DNA from: Ciona intestinalis
Taxonomy: Eukaryota > Chordata > Ascidiacea > Phlebobranchia > Cionidae
DNA length: 64,000 nucleotides
Reading direction: 5' to 3'
NCBI RefSeq assembly: GCF_000224145.3
Contig: NC_020169.2
Span: 5,095,555-5,159,554 of the forward strand
The stretch's first letter is position 1; each line of letters starts with the position of its first letter. Under the pieces are notes generated by a model, which saw only the letters and a list, made by a program, of their open reading frames with translations, did not search any database and had not been told where the DNA came from. The position numbers and the translations under genes were made by a program. This document shows, one piece after another, positions 43,701 to 57,100 of the stretch.

Positions 43701-46700
43701 CCCTGTTTAAACGAATCCGAAAAGCGATTGCAGAAAGTCTTTATTCTTTGTTCGTGCCTGGCCTTTGGCCACTGGCTCTATATAGGTTACTTACTACTAA
43801 TATAAATGCGTCACCAGCAATAAGTCTTTTTGGTAGAAAGATTTACGTCCTTCGTCTTAATTGCCCGACGCTAAGGGTTCACCTGGGTTTTCCACGACTG
43901 TTCAATGAAGTTATCGTGTTTTATTTTAAATGCGCACACATGTATTGTTTCTCTGAGAAAGCGGTATTTATTAGTACAGAAAGCTCTTGTAATATATTTT
44001 ACCCATTATTCCGAAAATATTTGTTTTAGTTTATAAATGTTACTTTTCTTTAGGGTTCACAGAAAATTAAGATGTGTGACCACTGTGCACGAAATAACAA
44101 TAAGAACGAAGGTGTACCTTGCGAAAATAGTCATCTTAATGACGAAATTATCGGTAAGTTATATCAAAAATATTAGATTTTTGTAAACCGCTAGACGTCG
44201 CTCATTGTGCTATTTTTTAGCCGATGGTTGCGTATGTGAGCACGTGTGCTATGATGTGCCTCGAAGAAATTCCCGCATCCAAGCTATTGCATCCCGCTTT
44301 GCTCGGAAGAGTTTACGTATGGTGTCTCGGCGTAAAGGGTCCACTGAAAATGCTTACTCGGGCGAAGGCACCAAACCGACCGACACTCCAACTAACCGAT
44401 GGAGAAACTCCATGTTCAAACGTTCCCAAAGCAACCACGCTCAGGAAAATGACCCAGAAAGGTACAAATTACTATTCAGTTCATGATGTTGTAAAATTCC
44501 TGTTGTAATAACCAGATGCGCAGGCGAAAAATCTTTCGAAAATTAGAACTGATTTTGACTCGCAAGTGATAATTTCAGGCGATTGAGTATTATAAACAGG
44601 ACGTCGCTACGACCACTAATGAGCAATACTTGTGTCCAACTATTCTCTTGATTTAATTTAAGGTTGTTGATGATATATTGAGACCGCGAGAATACCTGGA
44701 TTTAGTTTGGCCTCTTTGCTCTCTTTAATAATTGAGTAATTTAACCGATCTTGGTTGGTAGAAAACCTACAATTATTCACTCCATGTAATCATCGACTTA
44801 ACAAAACCGTAGGCACGATTTTAATTTCAAAACACACACAGTTGGAGTTCGGTATCAAGTAGCAAATTGAATGAATGTTAATTTATTACCATACCTCCAC
44901 GATGGTATGTTAATTGGTAAATAGTTAAGATGCTATTTAACGTTCTCAAATTTCGTGAATGTTTTGTCAACAGCAGATTTGCCCTAGAGCGGCATCCGGT
45001 TCGCATTATAACGAAAGGCAAAACAAACATAACATACATTCACAAGCTAACAATATACTCTGTGTTTTACCAGCCGTGTGACTACTGTCCTATGCCATGT
45101 AACTGAACCAGACTAATATTTTAACCCTTAACAGTTACCGTCCCGTACCTCATGCCGATCGAGTTCAGCCCGTTACGTCACCAGAGGCACGTGACCACCA
45201 ACCAACCGTGACGATCGTACGCAGCGTGAGTCACGCACCTGCAACGTCATCGCCCAAAAATGACGTAAGTTCGCATACCTGTTGAACCCTTCTTAATTTC
45301 CGCGCCATTAAACCCAACGTAGGTCAAATCGCTGTAATAAATTGTCCATAATTATAACGAACGACATTATCCCTTGCCCTATCGTATAATCAAAACAAAT
45401 TAGCAAACCTTTAAGCCGAGCAGTCTTTGACCCGAATGGTTGTGTTTTCGATACAGGACAGCATCAGCATCTTGGCCAAGCGACATAGTGCAAGTTGTTC
45501 ATTGACGTCAACAGAGGACGACCGTACGTCACCCACTGACGATCGAGTGCTGAACGGAATTTTGGAGTTAAAGAAATACATGCTTGACGAAAGCGAGCAG
45601 GTAATTTGAATAAATGAATGTAACCTATTTAGCCTCGCGTGTGGGGGAGTGGGGTAACGATGGCCGTTATAACACGGGCGTTCTGTTTCATACACCTCGT
45701 GACCGCTTACGAGTTGCCATAGGGGTTTTAAATGATAAATATACAGTCTGCAGAATTCATCGTTATAAAACTTACATTTTAGTGAAACTATATGGCTGTT
45801 ACGACGTTAGTAGTTTAGACTGGTGCTAATACAATCTCAATGTACTTTTCATTCCGCTTTCGTCTTATCATTGAAGTACATAATTTACTGTCGAATAATG
45901 TAATATGAGACCTACAACAGCGCGAATTAAACCACACCGTAATATTTACGCAACAACAATTCACTGCTGGTTCATCCAACAATATGTGTTAAACATCGTG
46001 TACACTCCCAAGGTGACGTCATCAGGGTTATCTAACCTACATTCCACTGATAAGAGAACCGATCTCATGGAGAATGACGTCAAACAGAAGTACCGGTCAA
46101 TCAAAGAAAACGAAGAGACTCGTATGGTGACAATAGTCACGTTACTCAAACGGTAAGAAATGTCACAACTTGGGGTAAAATGGTCCATGTTTTCATTCCT
46201 TTTTATTGTCACTTTTGTTGGTTAACAAAGAATATTTACATAATTTCAAAACCGTATGCTTACGGTCCTAAAAAAATATTTGTTAAAATTTTATTTGTTA
46301 AAAGCCTATTTAAAAAACATCTTCTCATTTTGAGCTTTTGTTATTTCTATATTTTTTAACTCGTGCATTTTTTACAGGCGTCGCAACTCTTTAAAAATAA
46401 AGTGCGACCATTTCATGAAAGATTTGGAAAGCGATGAATGCGACAAAACAAGAGGGAAGACGATCAAAGCTCGGTTGCGCCACATGCAGCGTAAACTTGA
46501 GGTTGTGGAACAATGTATTGAGGAACAAAAGGATTACATCAAGGTTGGTTTGCTTTTTGGGATAAATATAGCTTCGTCTGTTCTGTAAGAAAGCTCCTAC
46601 AGTCGGACGATTCTTGTGTGTAGAAATTGAGTAAGGATTTTGTGCTACGGAAACAACAGAAAAAGTCAACCAATTGTTGTGTAAAAAATATACATTTCGC

Positions 46701-48434
46701 CTTAATGGCATCCTCAGTCTTTTTTTAAATGGTGTTTTAACTTCAAACGTTATTCCCAGGTTGCCGCTGCAAAGATTGAACTGAAATGTAGTCTGGAACT
46801 TTTCAATCTTAAGTTAGAAAGAGATACCAGTTCATTAAGTGACGTCACACCTACTCGGAAAAAAACGTACAGCTCGCCAACGTCACCTAACGACCGTTTT
46901 GAATCAGCCGACGAAACAGTCTTCGACGACTGTTCATCTGTGTCTACCCATTCGCCGGTAAATATACATTAACTTTATAAAAAATATGACACAATGTGGA
47001 AGATACTTGAACGACAAATTAATTTAAGTTAAAGTACAAAAAATTAAACAATGTTTATCTATAATATTTCATTATTCGGCTTTAAGGTTCAATCAATTCT
47101 TGCAGCTCCTTTTCTAAAATATTTATTCAGGTATTTTTACCAGCAAACACTAAATCTTGCCACTGTAAAACCGTCATTATTACCAATATCATACTATTTA
47201 AGCCGATATTAATTCGACGTTTATTTTTTTAATAGCGGAATCTAAATTCAAGTTTCGACGCCTCGAAGCCACGTTACGGCCGACGTACAAGTGCCCCTTA
47301 TTACCAATTCCGTAACCCACACAACGATTATGCAGCTGATGACGACGAAGGTATGTATACGTAATATATAAAGTATGTATGTATTTATGTATAGCAGTCT
47401 GGTATGCACTACATTCCCACATCATTGGACTTAAGATATACATTGTAAATCATAATTGTTGTTTTAATTTCCAATCGGCTGTAAATATTTAAACACGACA
47501 GTCTAATGTTAAATAAATCTGCCAGCGTTTAACAGTTACTAAACATCAGTAACAACTCTGGTCTAAATCTCAGGTCCAAAGCGTGTCACGCTGCAGAACC
47601 TTACCAACATATAATATAATACATGTTTTCTTATCAACCATATCTTACCAGGTCGCATGCGTTCCATAGATTGTGCTGTGACGTCAGACTGTGACAGCGG
47701 ATTCGACAACGGTGACGCATTAAGTCGAAGTGACGTCAGTCTTGACCGGACGCTTTCGAAATCCACAGGTTCAATCGCTTCCTCGGCATCGCGTTCTGTG
47801 CGCCTTTCTAGTGCTCATTGTGACGACATAAGCCCTGGAACAGTGGAGTTTATGCCCCCTCAGTCGAATTCCTCTTCCGAACAATCTCTATGCGGATCTT
47901 CCCGTCGTGGTTCTGCCGCTGGTAGGCGGTATAGAGCACGCAGTCGCCGCTCACTCAAGTCGGACGAAGTTGATACGGACGTGTTAGCCAGTATAGCGGT
48001 AAGCTAAGACACTGCTTTGTTATCACTACTATACTTCTAAAACTGAATTAGGAGATCGTGATATTGCTGTATACTCTTTGGCTTACGGTTAACGGCATCA
48101 AATTGCATAATTACTACTTGGGCCAAGTTAAAATAGTCTGAATCTTTTTTTGCAACCTTTGCAAACAATAGCGTTAGAGACTTCTACCAAATACGTTCAC
48201 TGACTTCCAACCGTTTTAAACAATGTGAGAATCTGGTGTAACGAAAACGTAACAGGCAAAATCAACGTCAACCAACCATTGTATTTGCCTAAATAACATC
48301 GTCAGTCTCTTAATTAAATAATAACTTTTAAACAATGCTAATTCTCTCCACAGGAATTCGAAAACTTTGCCGAGAAAACAATGCGACGATTGCATCACAA
48401 TGGCAAGTTAGTTCCGCTTAAAAAAGGGACTTGA
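40721..48434 (+). CDS. Gene A: coiled-coil protein without PH domains, paralogue of gene B; alternative first exons
   Basis: Not tied to a named family. First exon is either 40721-40829 (MLRTQSKQTPTEMSHDYF.., in-frame stop upstream) or 44072-44153 (MCDHCARNN..). Both end in phase 1 and join the exon at 44221. Common exons: 44221-44461, 45135-45264, 45457-45600, 46013-46152, 46378-46543, 46760-46957, 47236-47350, 47652-47998 and 48354-48434, giving 556 or 547 aa. The N-terminal part is Cys-rich (DGCVCEHVCYDV) then basic (RRNSRIQAIASRFARKS). A charged coiled coil (about 212-330) contains NEETRMVTIVTLLKRRRNS and RLRHMQRKLEVVEQCIEEQ; Ser-rich sequence follows. The C-terminus DTDVLASIA / EFENFAEKTM is split by the last intron. 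Gene B has EETKMTKFMTLLNRRRNS and DPSVMAGIE / MFEEFTKLK at the matching places, so the two are paralogues. An HR1-like or cytoskeletal-adaptor role is only a guess. Confidence 0.8.
44072..44153 (+). CDS. Alternative first coding exon of gene A (Cys-rich)
   Basis: Encodes MCDHCARNNNKNEGVPC and about ten more residues, ending ATC G before GTAAGT (phase 1). The upstream CTTTAG acceptor at about 44054 shows it is spliced to an untranslated leader. It cannot be spliced in frame to the 40721 exon, because that would read a stop after GTTCACAGAAAAT. The two exons are therefore alternatives, implying two promoters and two N-termini. Confidence 0.65.
45605..45725 (-). mobile_element. SINE-like repeat, copy 11 (gene A intron)
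   Basis: Reads AATAAATGAATGTAACCTAT, CCTCGCGTGTGGGGGAGTGG, CCGTTATAACACGGGCGTTC and TTCATACACCTCGTGACCGC, then GAGTTGCCATA. Reverse orientation. Confidence 0.65.
46167..46300 (+). mobile_element. TAGGGTGGGG MITE, copy 11, degraded (gene A intron)
   Basis: Only the left two-thirds remains: CTTGGGGTAAAATGGTCCAT, TTTTCATTCC, GTTAACAAAGAATATTTACA and AAAACCGTATGCTTACGGTC. Confidence 0.6.
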
Positions 48435-51145
48435 CCACCCATAGATTTGACCACTTCGTTTCTTCATTTTCTTTTCGCCTTATTTATTTTCTTCCCTCGT
48501 GCCTGCCGGATATTTCGCTGCTGGTGGTTCCGGTTTCAGCCAGCGCACCTATACACTGTCTTGCAATAATTACACCCAGCCATATATGCTATATATACGT
48601 GCGACAGATCGCCATTGCTGTTTTTTACTCAAACAATAAATATTCTTACACATTTAACACAGTTGTTTATGCTGACAACTTGCTAGGTTTTTTGTCCCCT
48701 TTTTTGCTGACAATTTTGCAACTTATTTTCTCTGACAATTTTGGCACTTTTTGTAAGGAAACAGTGTAACTGAAGACTTCTCGGAAATCCGTTAAGCACC
48801 GTAGTTTAAACCGCCAGACCAAACCCTTGACACGCGCTGGCAGAACGCGCATTTGTGCGCTGTTTGCCGAATCGATTTGTAAAGAAACTTATGTGCTGTA
48901 ATGACAACATTTTAAGTTGTTGAAACCGTGCTATTAGGCAATGTACGACTGACTACATGTGCTAAGAATGTAACGCCGCGTAGGTTACTGTTTAAACTAC
49001 GCATGGGGGCCAATGTATTTTGGTAAACATAAACGCAGATTTAGATAAGATGCTCGAACTTAATATATATAAGTTGTCATTACGTGCAGTTTATAAGTTT
49101 GTGACAGCGCGAAATTTTAACTTTATAGTTTTATATTCGGATTTGTATAAAATATATCGGTTCAACAAATTGATTTCATAAAACGATTCAGTAATATAAC
49201 GATTACGGTACGTAATACTAATTAATCACCAGCTATAAAACTATTCAGATGAAGTGATCGTTTATAGCTTGGTATGCGAAAACAAATCTAACGGCGCATA
49301 ATGCATGACTGCATGGCATGTTTTCGCAGTGAAGTTTTGATCTCAGTTGAGATTGTATAATATGAGAATGAGCAAGAATACGATACCAGCTGTCAAGTTA
49401 TGATGAGATACGATCTCGTCAAGCGAATTGTTATAGCCCGGGGAATGTATCGCGTTGACGACCCTAATAAAGTTAAGATACACAAAAGACGTTTCTATTC
49501 ACTATACGAGGCAGTGTTTTGAGGCACAGAGCAATCGAAGCTAACCGCACCTGAAGATTTTGATAATAATGAATTGCAAAGAGAATTTCGGCCGCGCGTT
49601 TGAAGGAGCTTTGATTACTTAGTCAGTGACGCGCAAGTAGCTTATCTCAAGAGAACAGTTTGCCTGCCGCTGATTAGAAATTAAATTTGTCCAGGTTTCT
49701 TAGATTTATCAACTCTTCATAACGTATGAAATTTGATTTAGAATGTTACTTCCGAAAATTTCAAACAGTTAGCATGATTCGTGTACATAAAAAGAATAGG
49801 CAATCACGTTTTAATCTTAAATCAAAGTACTGTTTAGGAACGATATCGCAAACTCGGTCGGAGATGTCAATATTTGCTGTGGTTCGAGGCATAAAACTAT
49901 GGAGTCGATTCGCCAGATTCTTTGTGTCTTAGATCCGCTGACTGAACAGCGGGGGTTCCTCTGTACCAAGCAGTGCACATAATGTTGTGGACTTAGGTGT
50001 CACGTCTATGTTTGCCGTAACGAAGACCGCTGTGCAAGGTGTCGAGTCAGTACATCCAGTTAGCATCTAAGTAAATGCAGACAAACGAAAAAGACAATTA
50101 TAGAAAGTTGGTTGGCGTTAACAAGACGCAAGCACACAGAAACAGCAGAATTAATTAGTCGCAAGCATTTCTCCGAAGCAAAATGTCGCCTGGGATTCAA
50201 TGTGTTAATTGAAACATAGGGAATAGATGATTTGAATTAGCTATTAGCATGATTGCGAATTATACGGGGTAGTTTGATTAGTTGATATAGTGCGGTATTT
50301 GTGTTTGACATTCGTGAATTATGACTCAATCTTGTACTGCGTGATTAAACTATTTCGTTGCTCTAAATAGTGTGTGGGCATTTAACGTTGATTGGCTTTG
50401 ACTAGACGAAACGTTTATACTATAGAGTGAGTACGGCACTAGATATTTTGAGGCGTTGACCAATAACGTTCAATAAGTCGCTAAAACGGTTCCGCATTGT
50501 AACAGGATTACGGAATTTCAATTCGGCTTAGTTGGCCAGTGTGTAGACAAAGCTCTACGTAGAATATTATATCTGACGTCATTATTTGTTCTCGTATGTC
50601 ATGTTGTCTTACCCAGTGACGTAGTTGGTTTATTTCATTCCACAGCTTCCGAATTAGGTTTGATAACCGATAGCAAAGCAAACTCAATCAAGATTTAATT
50701 CAGTTTCTGGAGTCTGCTTTTCGTCAACAAATTGAAAAGGGAGTGGTATCAATAAAATATGATATATACCAGAGCAAGTTAAAGGCTTATAAAGGGCTAT
50801 ATCGGTGTACATTTATCAGTGGCAAAAGTTCAGGTGTCTTAAACCTACAATACGAGTATGCACTTTGTATTCTGTGTTATATGACGTAAAGGCATGACCA
50901 TTAGAGGCTTTGCTAGCATGCAATTTGTTTTAATACCAAACGACTGGACGCTCTAATTACCCGCTATTAGTCATAGTACTCAACATAAACCTCGTTTTGT
51001 ATCATGCGCAGGTACGAAAGAAAATGCCAAATTCGAGTGGCGTACGTCTGAAATATTGACCATAGTAAGCACCGTGTGTTAGGACTTGGATTTTTTACAA
51101 GTAGCGAATTTGAGTTGGTTTCCAGCTTGATAAACGTTGGAGAGT
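48435..51145. other. 2.7 kb intergenic region between genes A and B
   Basis: Contains the 3' UTR of gene A, with AATAAA in CAAACAATAAATATTCTT at about 48637 as a possible poly(A) signal, then sequence free of the common repeats. One TGACGTCA lies at 50574. The open frame 48431-48769 overlaps the gene A stop in another frame and has a non-ATG start. No gene is supported. Confidence 0.4.
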
Positions 51146-54100
51146 ATGTCTTCTATTGCAAGAAGTAGCACAGGTGTACAATATGCTGGTTATTTACGAA
51201 GTTGGGATGGGGGAGTTACGAAGGTGAGATACATTTTGGTGTATTTTTAGTGAATAATTTATCATGTCAACATGACGCTTAGTAGGTTGGGGTAAGATGG
51301 TTAATGTTTTCAATCTCTTTTATCGTCCCATTTAGCAGTAAACAAAAAATACTACTGCGGAATAACCTAGATCGTCGATAAAACATGATTAAAGCTAGTC
51401 TGTTAGGGTAGTGTTTACCGCGGGGACATTTGTTGAAAGCGTAAACTTATATCTGTATATTTGCTTATGGCATACAATTTTTATAGGGTTATGTCAGGCC
51501 TTTAAGATCCCTAAAACGTCGGTCCTTACGTATCCAAGTTGTCAAAAAAGCGCCTTTAAATCGTGTTTTAACATTTATCAGCGCCTGAAGATACGGTTAT
51601 ATAATTTTGTATATATATTTTGTTTACTATTAAATGAGGCAATAAAAACACATCGCGTATACAGTTTTAAGTGTTGTGGTTATTACAGAAATACTGGTGT
51701 GTGATACGGGATGGCCACTTCCTTGTTTACCCAAGTCATACCAACGAACCAATAGAAACTGACGAAGGAACGTTTGGTGTTGAAGACCGGCCTGTATATA
51801 AGTTTCCAATTCAAGATCTCATAATATCTGCATCCGTTACACAAATAGGCAATAATGGGTATGTTTTGTTTGGAATTCAATCTTCAGTGTTTGTCGTATA
51901 AGAGAGTTACTGTTGCGTGGTTGTATTTTCGATTCATTTGGCATGGTAGACCATTTTGTAATCTGTAAAATTTATGATTGTTTTTCTGTTAACTTTGTAA
52001 AACATTTTTATTTTTTACAGGCAACAAGACTGCGTGCTCGAACTCAGCAGCTCCAGAAGTGACGAGAAAATCAACCTACACACTACCCACGTGTTGGCGC
52101 TACAGCGCTGGGTGGATGCGGTCAAAAAAGCGAGTTACCAAGGGATTGACGCATCTTTTGACTCACCGGCGGGCCAACCTTTACCACCGGCTCTCGATTT
52201 TAATAATTCCTACCCTGGCGCAAACCTACACGGTCTTGGGCCAAGTCACCATCTGCAACAATTCAGGAAACCGATTAAAAGCAACATACAGAGAACAGAT
52301 GTATCCGAGAAAGCAATAGCGGAAAGCAGTTGGCCAGAGGTTAACGCCAACTACAAGTATTCCAATCCTTTAAACACATCGCTACTTTTTAGCAAGGTAA
52401 ATACATTTGAAGTTTGAACTACCTTTAAGATCACAGTATAATAATTAAATATGACTTATTTATTATCGGGTGGCGGGCAACGACATTAGTTATAATACGA
52501 GTGTTTTGTTTTACACGTATGTAACTTGGTGGTAAATATTTTTTTGTATACTTTTTACATTTTTAATGTATGCTGATATTCTTTGTTCTGCAGTTATCCA
52601 GTAAAGAGGCTGCAAAATATATCAGATCTTCAAGTTGGAACCAACCGCGAGATGGCGTCAACACTCCACAATCTTCATCAGGTATTTCCACCCCAGCTTC
52701 AATAAGAAGCAGCGCTTATAAAGATTCAGCTGATGAGTCTTCCGTTTCATCGTCTGTGGCATCTTCTCCAGTAGTGACCAAACCCCAAAGAGACATGTAA
52801 GTTAATTTGGCAATTTCTCGACTGCGTATACTGTTTTTTATCTGATAACTTGTATATTTAATTAGCATGTGCAGGGCAAATATATACACAAATGCCACAT
52901 AAAAATCGGGATAAAAATATACACAAATGCTCCAAACAATGTGCGCATAGTGAATACAAATGTTTGAGTATTTTATAGTCAATAGTGGTAGAAAATATGG
53001 GATATTATATGCTAACGGTGTTCATCTTATCCTACACGCCTACAGTATAGGCGAGACAAATGACACGGACCTTACTAATTTATTTATCAATAAATTTCTT
53101 TATAAGCGACTTAGCGACATGCTTCAATTCAACAGATTTAACTCTGATTCACGAAGAATATTTCCGAAACATGAGAACCAGGGATCTTCCGCCGTGTCTT
53201 CACTTGGTAAGAAAAACAAGCCAAGATCACCGATGTTTTACACCGGTGAAAAAGACATCAGTGCATTAAAATCTACTCCGGGTATGAGGCATGTTAAGAA
53301 ACGAAGTAATGCAACAACATTGAAGCGTCACACAGTTTCATGTAAGTGTATGAGTTAAATCTTTTATTTTGTTCTTTTTATGGAAACTTATTCATTTATG
53401 CATTAAATTTATTCATTGTTTTTATTTTGTTTATTTTTCAAATATCATTTCTTTGTTTAATTTTCCATATACCATTTTTTAATGCAAATCATACGACATG
53501 GGAAAATGATACGAACTAGTAGACACAGGATATGGAAACACATGTAAGCAATAAATCTCAGGTTAAAATTTTCCAGCTCTTTATTGACAAAGTACAGGTC
53601 AAATAATAGCTGTCCAGAGATGTGAACGGTGTTGAGTCATGTGTTTGATGACCATATTTCCACAAAACTGTTTCTCGCGGCACGTCGCTTCATAAACCAA
53701 ACATATACGCTGAGCATTGCAGCTTTCGCTTAAATTTAAAAAGTTTAATTACTTCCTGTCCCAAAATCTGCCTCACCAAAACTACAAAGCAAGAATCAAG
53801 CATTTAGCTGCTACCGGTAGCAATTGCACATTCGTTCCCACGCTCTCGTGCGTCACAATGTCAGAAACCCGCGTTCACTGCTTCTAGAGCAGCGCAGTTT
53901 CACGATCAAGTATATTTATTAATTCTCATTATAGCTATTCCTGGTTTTGCTGACAGCTCCTTGTCGACAAACTCAAAGGAGAAGATCTTGGCATCGAATG
54001 ACGTCATTCTTCCGGTAGAGGCAGTACCCGGGTAAGGAATTTTAATTAAATTAATTGCTTGTGAAATTTGCATGTTTATAAATAGTTTTAAATGCTAAAC

Positions 54101-57100
54101 ATGTGTATTCATTTTTTTAACGTTTGAAACTTACCTTATAAACATAAAACTAAGAGTAGTTTAAACTTTTAATAGCAGTTGCACCAAACTGTTTATTATA
54201 CTTCAGCTAGGTATACACAATTTTTAACTCCGTAATGTATACACGTTAACCGAAAACCAAGTTTTTGCGTAAACATTCATTACACGTATAGTATTTTGTT
54301 TATTGTCAAGACGTATACTATTACCATTATATGTTACTAAATACGCAACAAACAAAATATAATCTGTTTGCTACACCACTAGTTGGATTCGATTTCTGTT
54401 TACTGCGTATTTAGGAACACGTATTATTCTATTATATGCAATGAGAGTCGTCCAACAGTATTACTGGGTCAGTGGCATCATGTATTAGATATTAATTTCC
54501 GTAAATTTTTAGACCAACACGTCATACGATAGCACCGATATCCCATCTCGATCAACAAATACAAATCCGTAGTAAAGTACATCGACAACGTACCCACTCA
54601 CCGGTTATAGAAACCACCAACGACGGTTAGTGGTTTGAAACAGTGTATTAACAAACAGCGGCTTTCACAAGCCGCATATTACATGCTTCACTTCACATTA
54701 CACCTTTCTATTGCAGAGCAGTTAGACAGCGACAGTTCCCTAGAATCCCCGGAAGAGACCGCAAGCTTAGACGGCGAAAGGTCGGTTTGTTATTTCAATT
54801 AAGTTCCAGCAAAAGAGCTTGTCGCTCTAATGTTGTCGCAACATACACTTATGTTTTAGACATCCATAAGCTGTGATCGGTGTCTTCTAAATCTACACAA
54901 GCCCGAGATTCTATGTTTCATATGCCGCTTCTGATAGAAGTTAAATTGTAATCTAGTTTGATCCAATTTTTATCCCAATATCAAAGCGATTATTCAAAAA
55001 AATCCCATGGGTTTGATTTAAAACTGCCAAATATTTTTACAAGCTTATTTAGAATTTGTTTCGTCAAGCGCATAGTTGGTATTTAAAACTTATTAAAAGT
55101 GAATCGATAATCGCTGCTATTGAACGAAATGACGTACAGCTGTGACGTCATTTGGGACAAGTTTTACGTCATGAATGAAACAAAACGCCAATTTTCACAA
55201 AGGAATTCCTTAGAGATGCGCAACTTCTCTCGAATGCGTTAACAGCCCGAGTTTTTGAAGAGTAATTGGTTTCAGATTGCCACCAGACGAAGACATACGA
55301 TCGAGTGTGCCAACGGCTCAAACCACAAGCAACCTTCCACCGCATACGGAACAGCGAAATAGTTCCACACACGTCAAAATTACAACAAGTGAATTAGAAA
55401 CGACTCCTACTGTTGAAAACGTAGCATTTGAAGGTGATGTTATGGTTTCTTATGGGAACTTTTAAAGGCCGGTATAGAAAGTAATGTGGGGTAAGATGGG
55501 ACACCTTTAGCACATAATATCCAAATATCCTGATCGTGTTTTAAACAGTTAAAAACGGTCTATGGGAGTCCTTATATTTTATTGAATGTTTCTTTTTTTA
55601 CTACTAAATGGGACGAGAAAGTATATTAAAAGGGCGCCCATTTCCCCCCACCCTACTATAAAGGCTATTCTTGTAACTACTCAATTAGCGTGGCTCCTGA
55701 ATAACATGTTTTTGACGCACACAGGTATTCCCAGTCCCGTGCACAAATTGAAACGACGTCTTTTGGAAAACAGCAGAGCGCCCGGTGACTCCGAATCGAA
55801 GTAAATTTCATTAATACCCGGCTTGGTCTTAACATAGTCACGTATATATAAATGCATGTGTTTCCAGTTTAACTTATTTGAAAACATGTTGAACGCTTTG
55901 AAGGCTTTTCCCGACGACTTTAAATGTTACCGCAGATCTACTGCAAACGGAGACTTCGGAATATCTCGGAACCGATCGGGAAGTTTCGGATCCCGACTCC
56001 TCCGAAGAGCGAAGAGTGCAGTTGGGAAGAGAAACAAGTCGTTTGAATCGGAGGACAAGAATACATCTTCAATGAAGAGTCCAAACTCCGATCCTTTACC
56101 GGCGTGTGAGAATAACACAAGTGATGTTGAGAAAAACGTCAATAACCGGTGAGAAATGTGCCGCAAGTATGCCCACACATACAAAAGTAAAACATTCCTA
56201 TAAAATTTTTCCCAAACTTTTTTATCTAATTCATACAATTATAAAGATATGCACATGCTGTTTTTGCGTGTAGATTAAAGTGTTGTTTTTCATGAGTTTA
56301 TTAATGATTTTATTCGATTAGCGCTTCGGTAAACGGCACTCGGGTGTCGAAACCACGCATTCTTATGGAAGGGCCGCTGTATAGAACTAAAATCATGAAG
56401 TGGCAGAAGTATTGGGCTGTGTTAGACAGCAACAAAACACTGTCGTTTTACAAAAACGAGGAACAACTGCACTCGTCCGACCCCGCGACCCACACTGTTG
56501 CGTTAGCGTCTGGTTGCGAAGTGATCAATATTTCTCAAGGTAGGATCAATGCAATTAACTTCATGATTTGCTGTTTTCGCTCTTGATGGTAAAGGTTTTT
56601 TCCACAGCGAAAAACAACAACATATTTACGCTGTTGCCTCTGCAAAGCAAAACCCACGTAGTCGATCAAGGAAAATCGATTGATGGTAAGTAAAAAGTAA
56701 AAAAAAATGCCTCACGTTGGTACCTACACTAGAAATTGCTTCGTTTCTCCAGTAAATAAAAAAACTGAAGCGCACCACACGCTGGGACGGTTATGTTACG
56801 TTTACAGCAATTACTTTCAGCAATTAATGTTCCAAAACACACACCTCTTACCATTATGTACAACGTTTTGGATATGGCTTTATTCTTTTAATCAATATAC
56901 TAAAAATATATCACATACTGGGACTGTAATGTAAGGTTTGTAAAAATGAATTTATTACGCAATGTTTCCAATTCTACATACAGAAGCTGGAGATATCTAA
57001 ATGCGTAGAGGCGTTATGTTACTTAGATAACGGCCACCTGTGTTACGGGTCAAGAGCAGCAGCTCAGCTGAGTCTAAAACTAAACACGAAACTTTGCATT

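Noticed and set aside
43616-44029. Open frame of 137 codons between the two alternative first exons of gene A
   Set aside because: Non-ATG start, odd hydrophobic/Cys composition, no splice context and no family resemblance; intronic.
52960-53114. Extending the gene B exon at 53115 leftwards as a longer open frame
   Set aside because: The longer frame includes MITE sequence and its acceptor gives the wrong phase; the TTAG at 53111-53114 keeps the frame from the previous exon.
55856-55935. Using the TTCCAG at about 55866 as the acceptor for the next gene B exon
   Set aside because: With the preceding phase-2 donor it reads a stop after ACATGT; the CGCAG acceptor at 55935 restores the frame.
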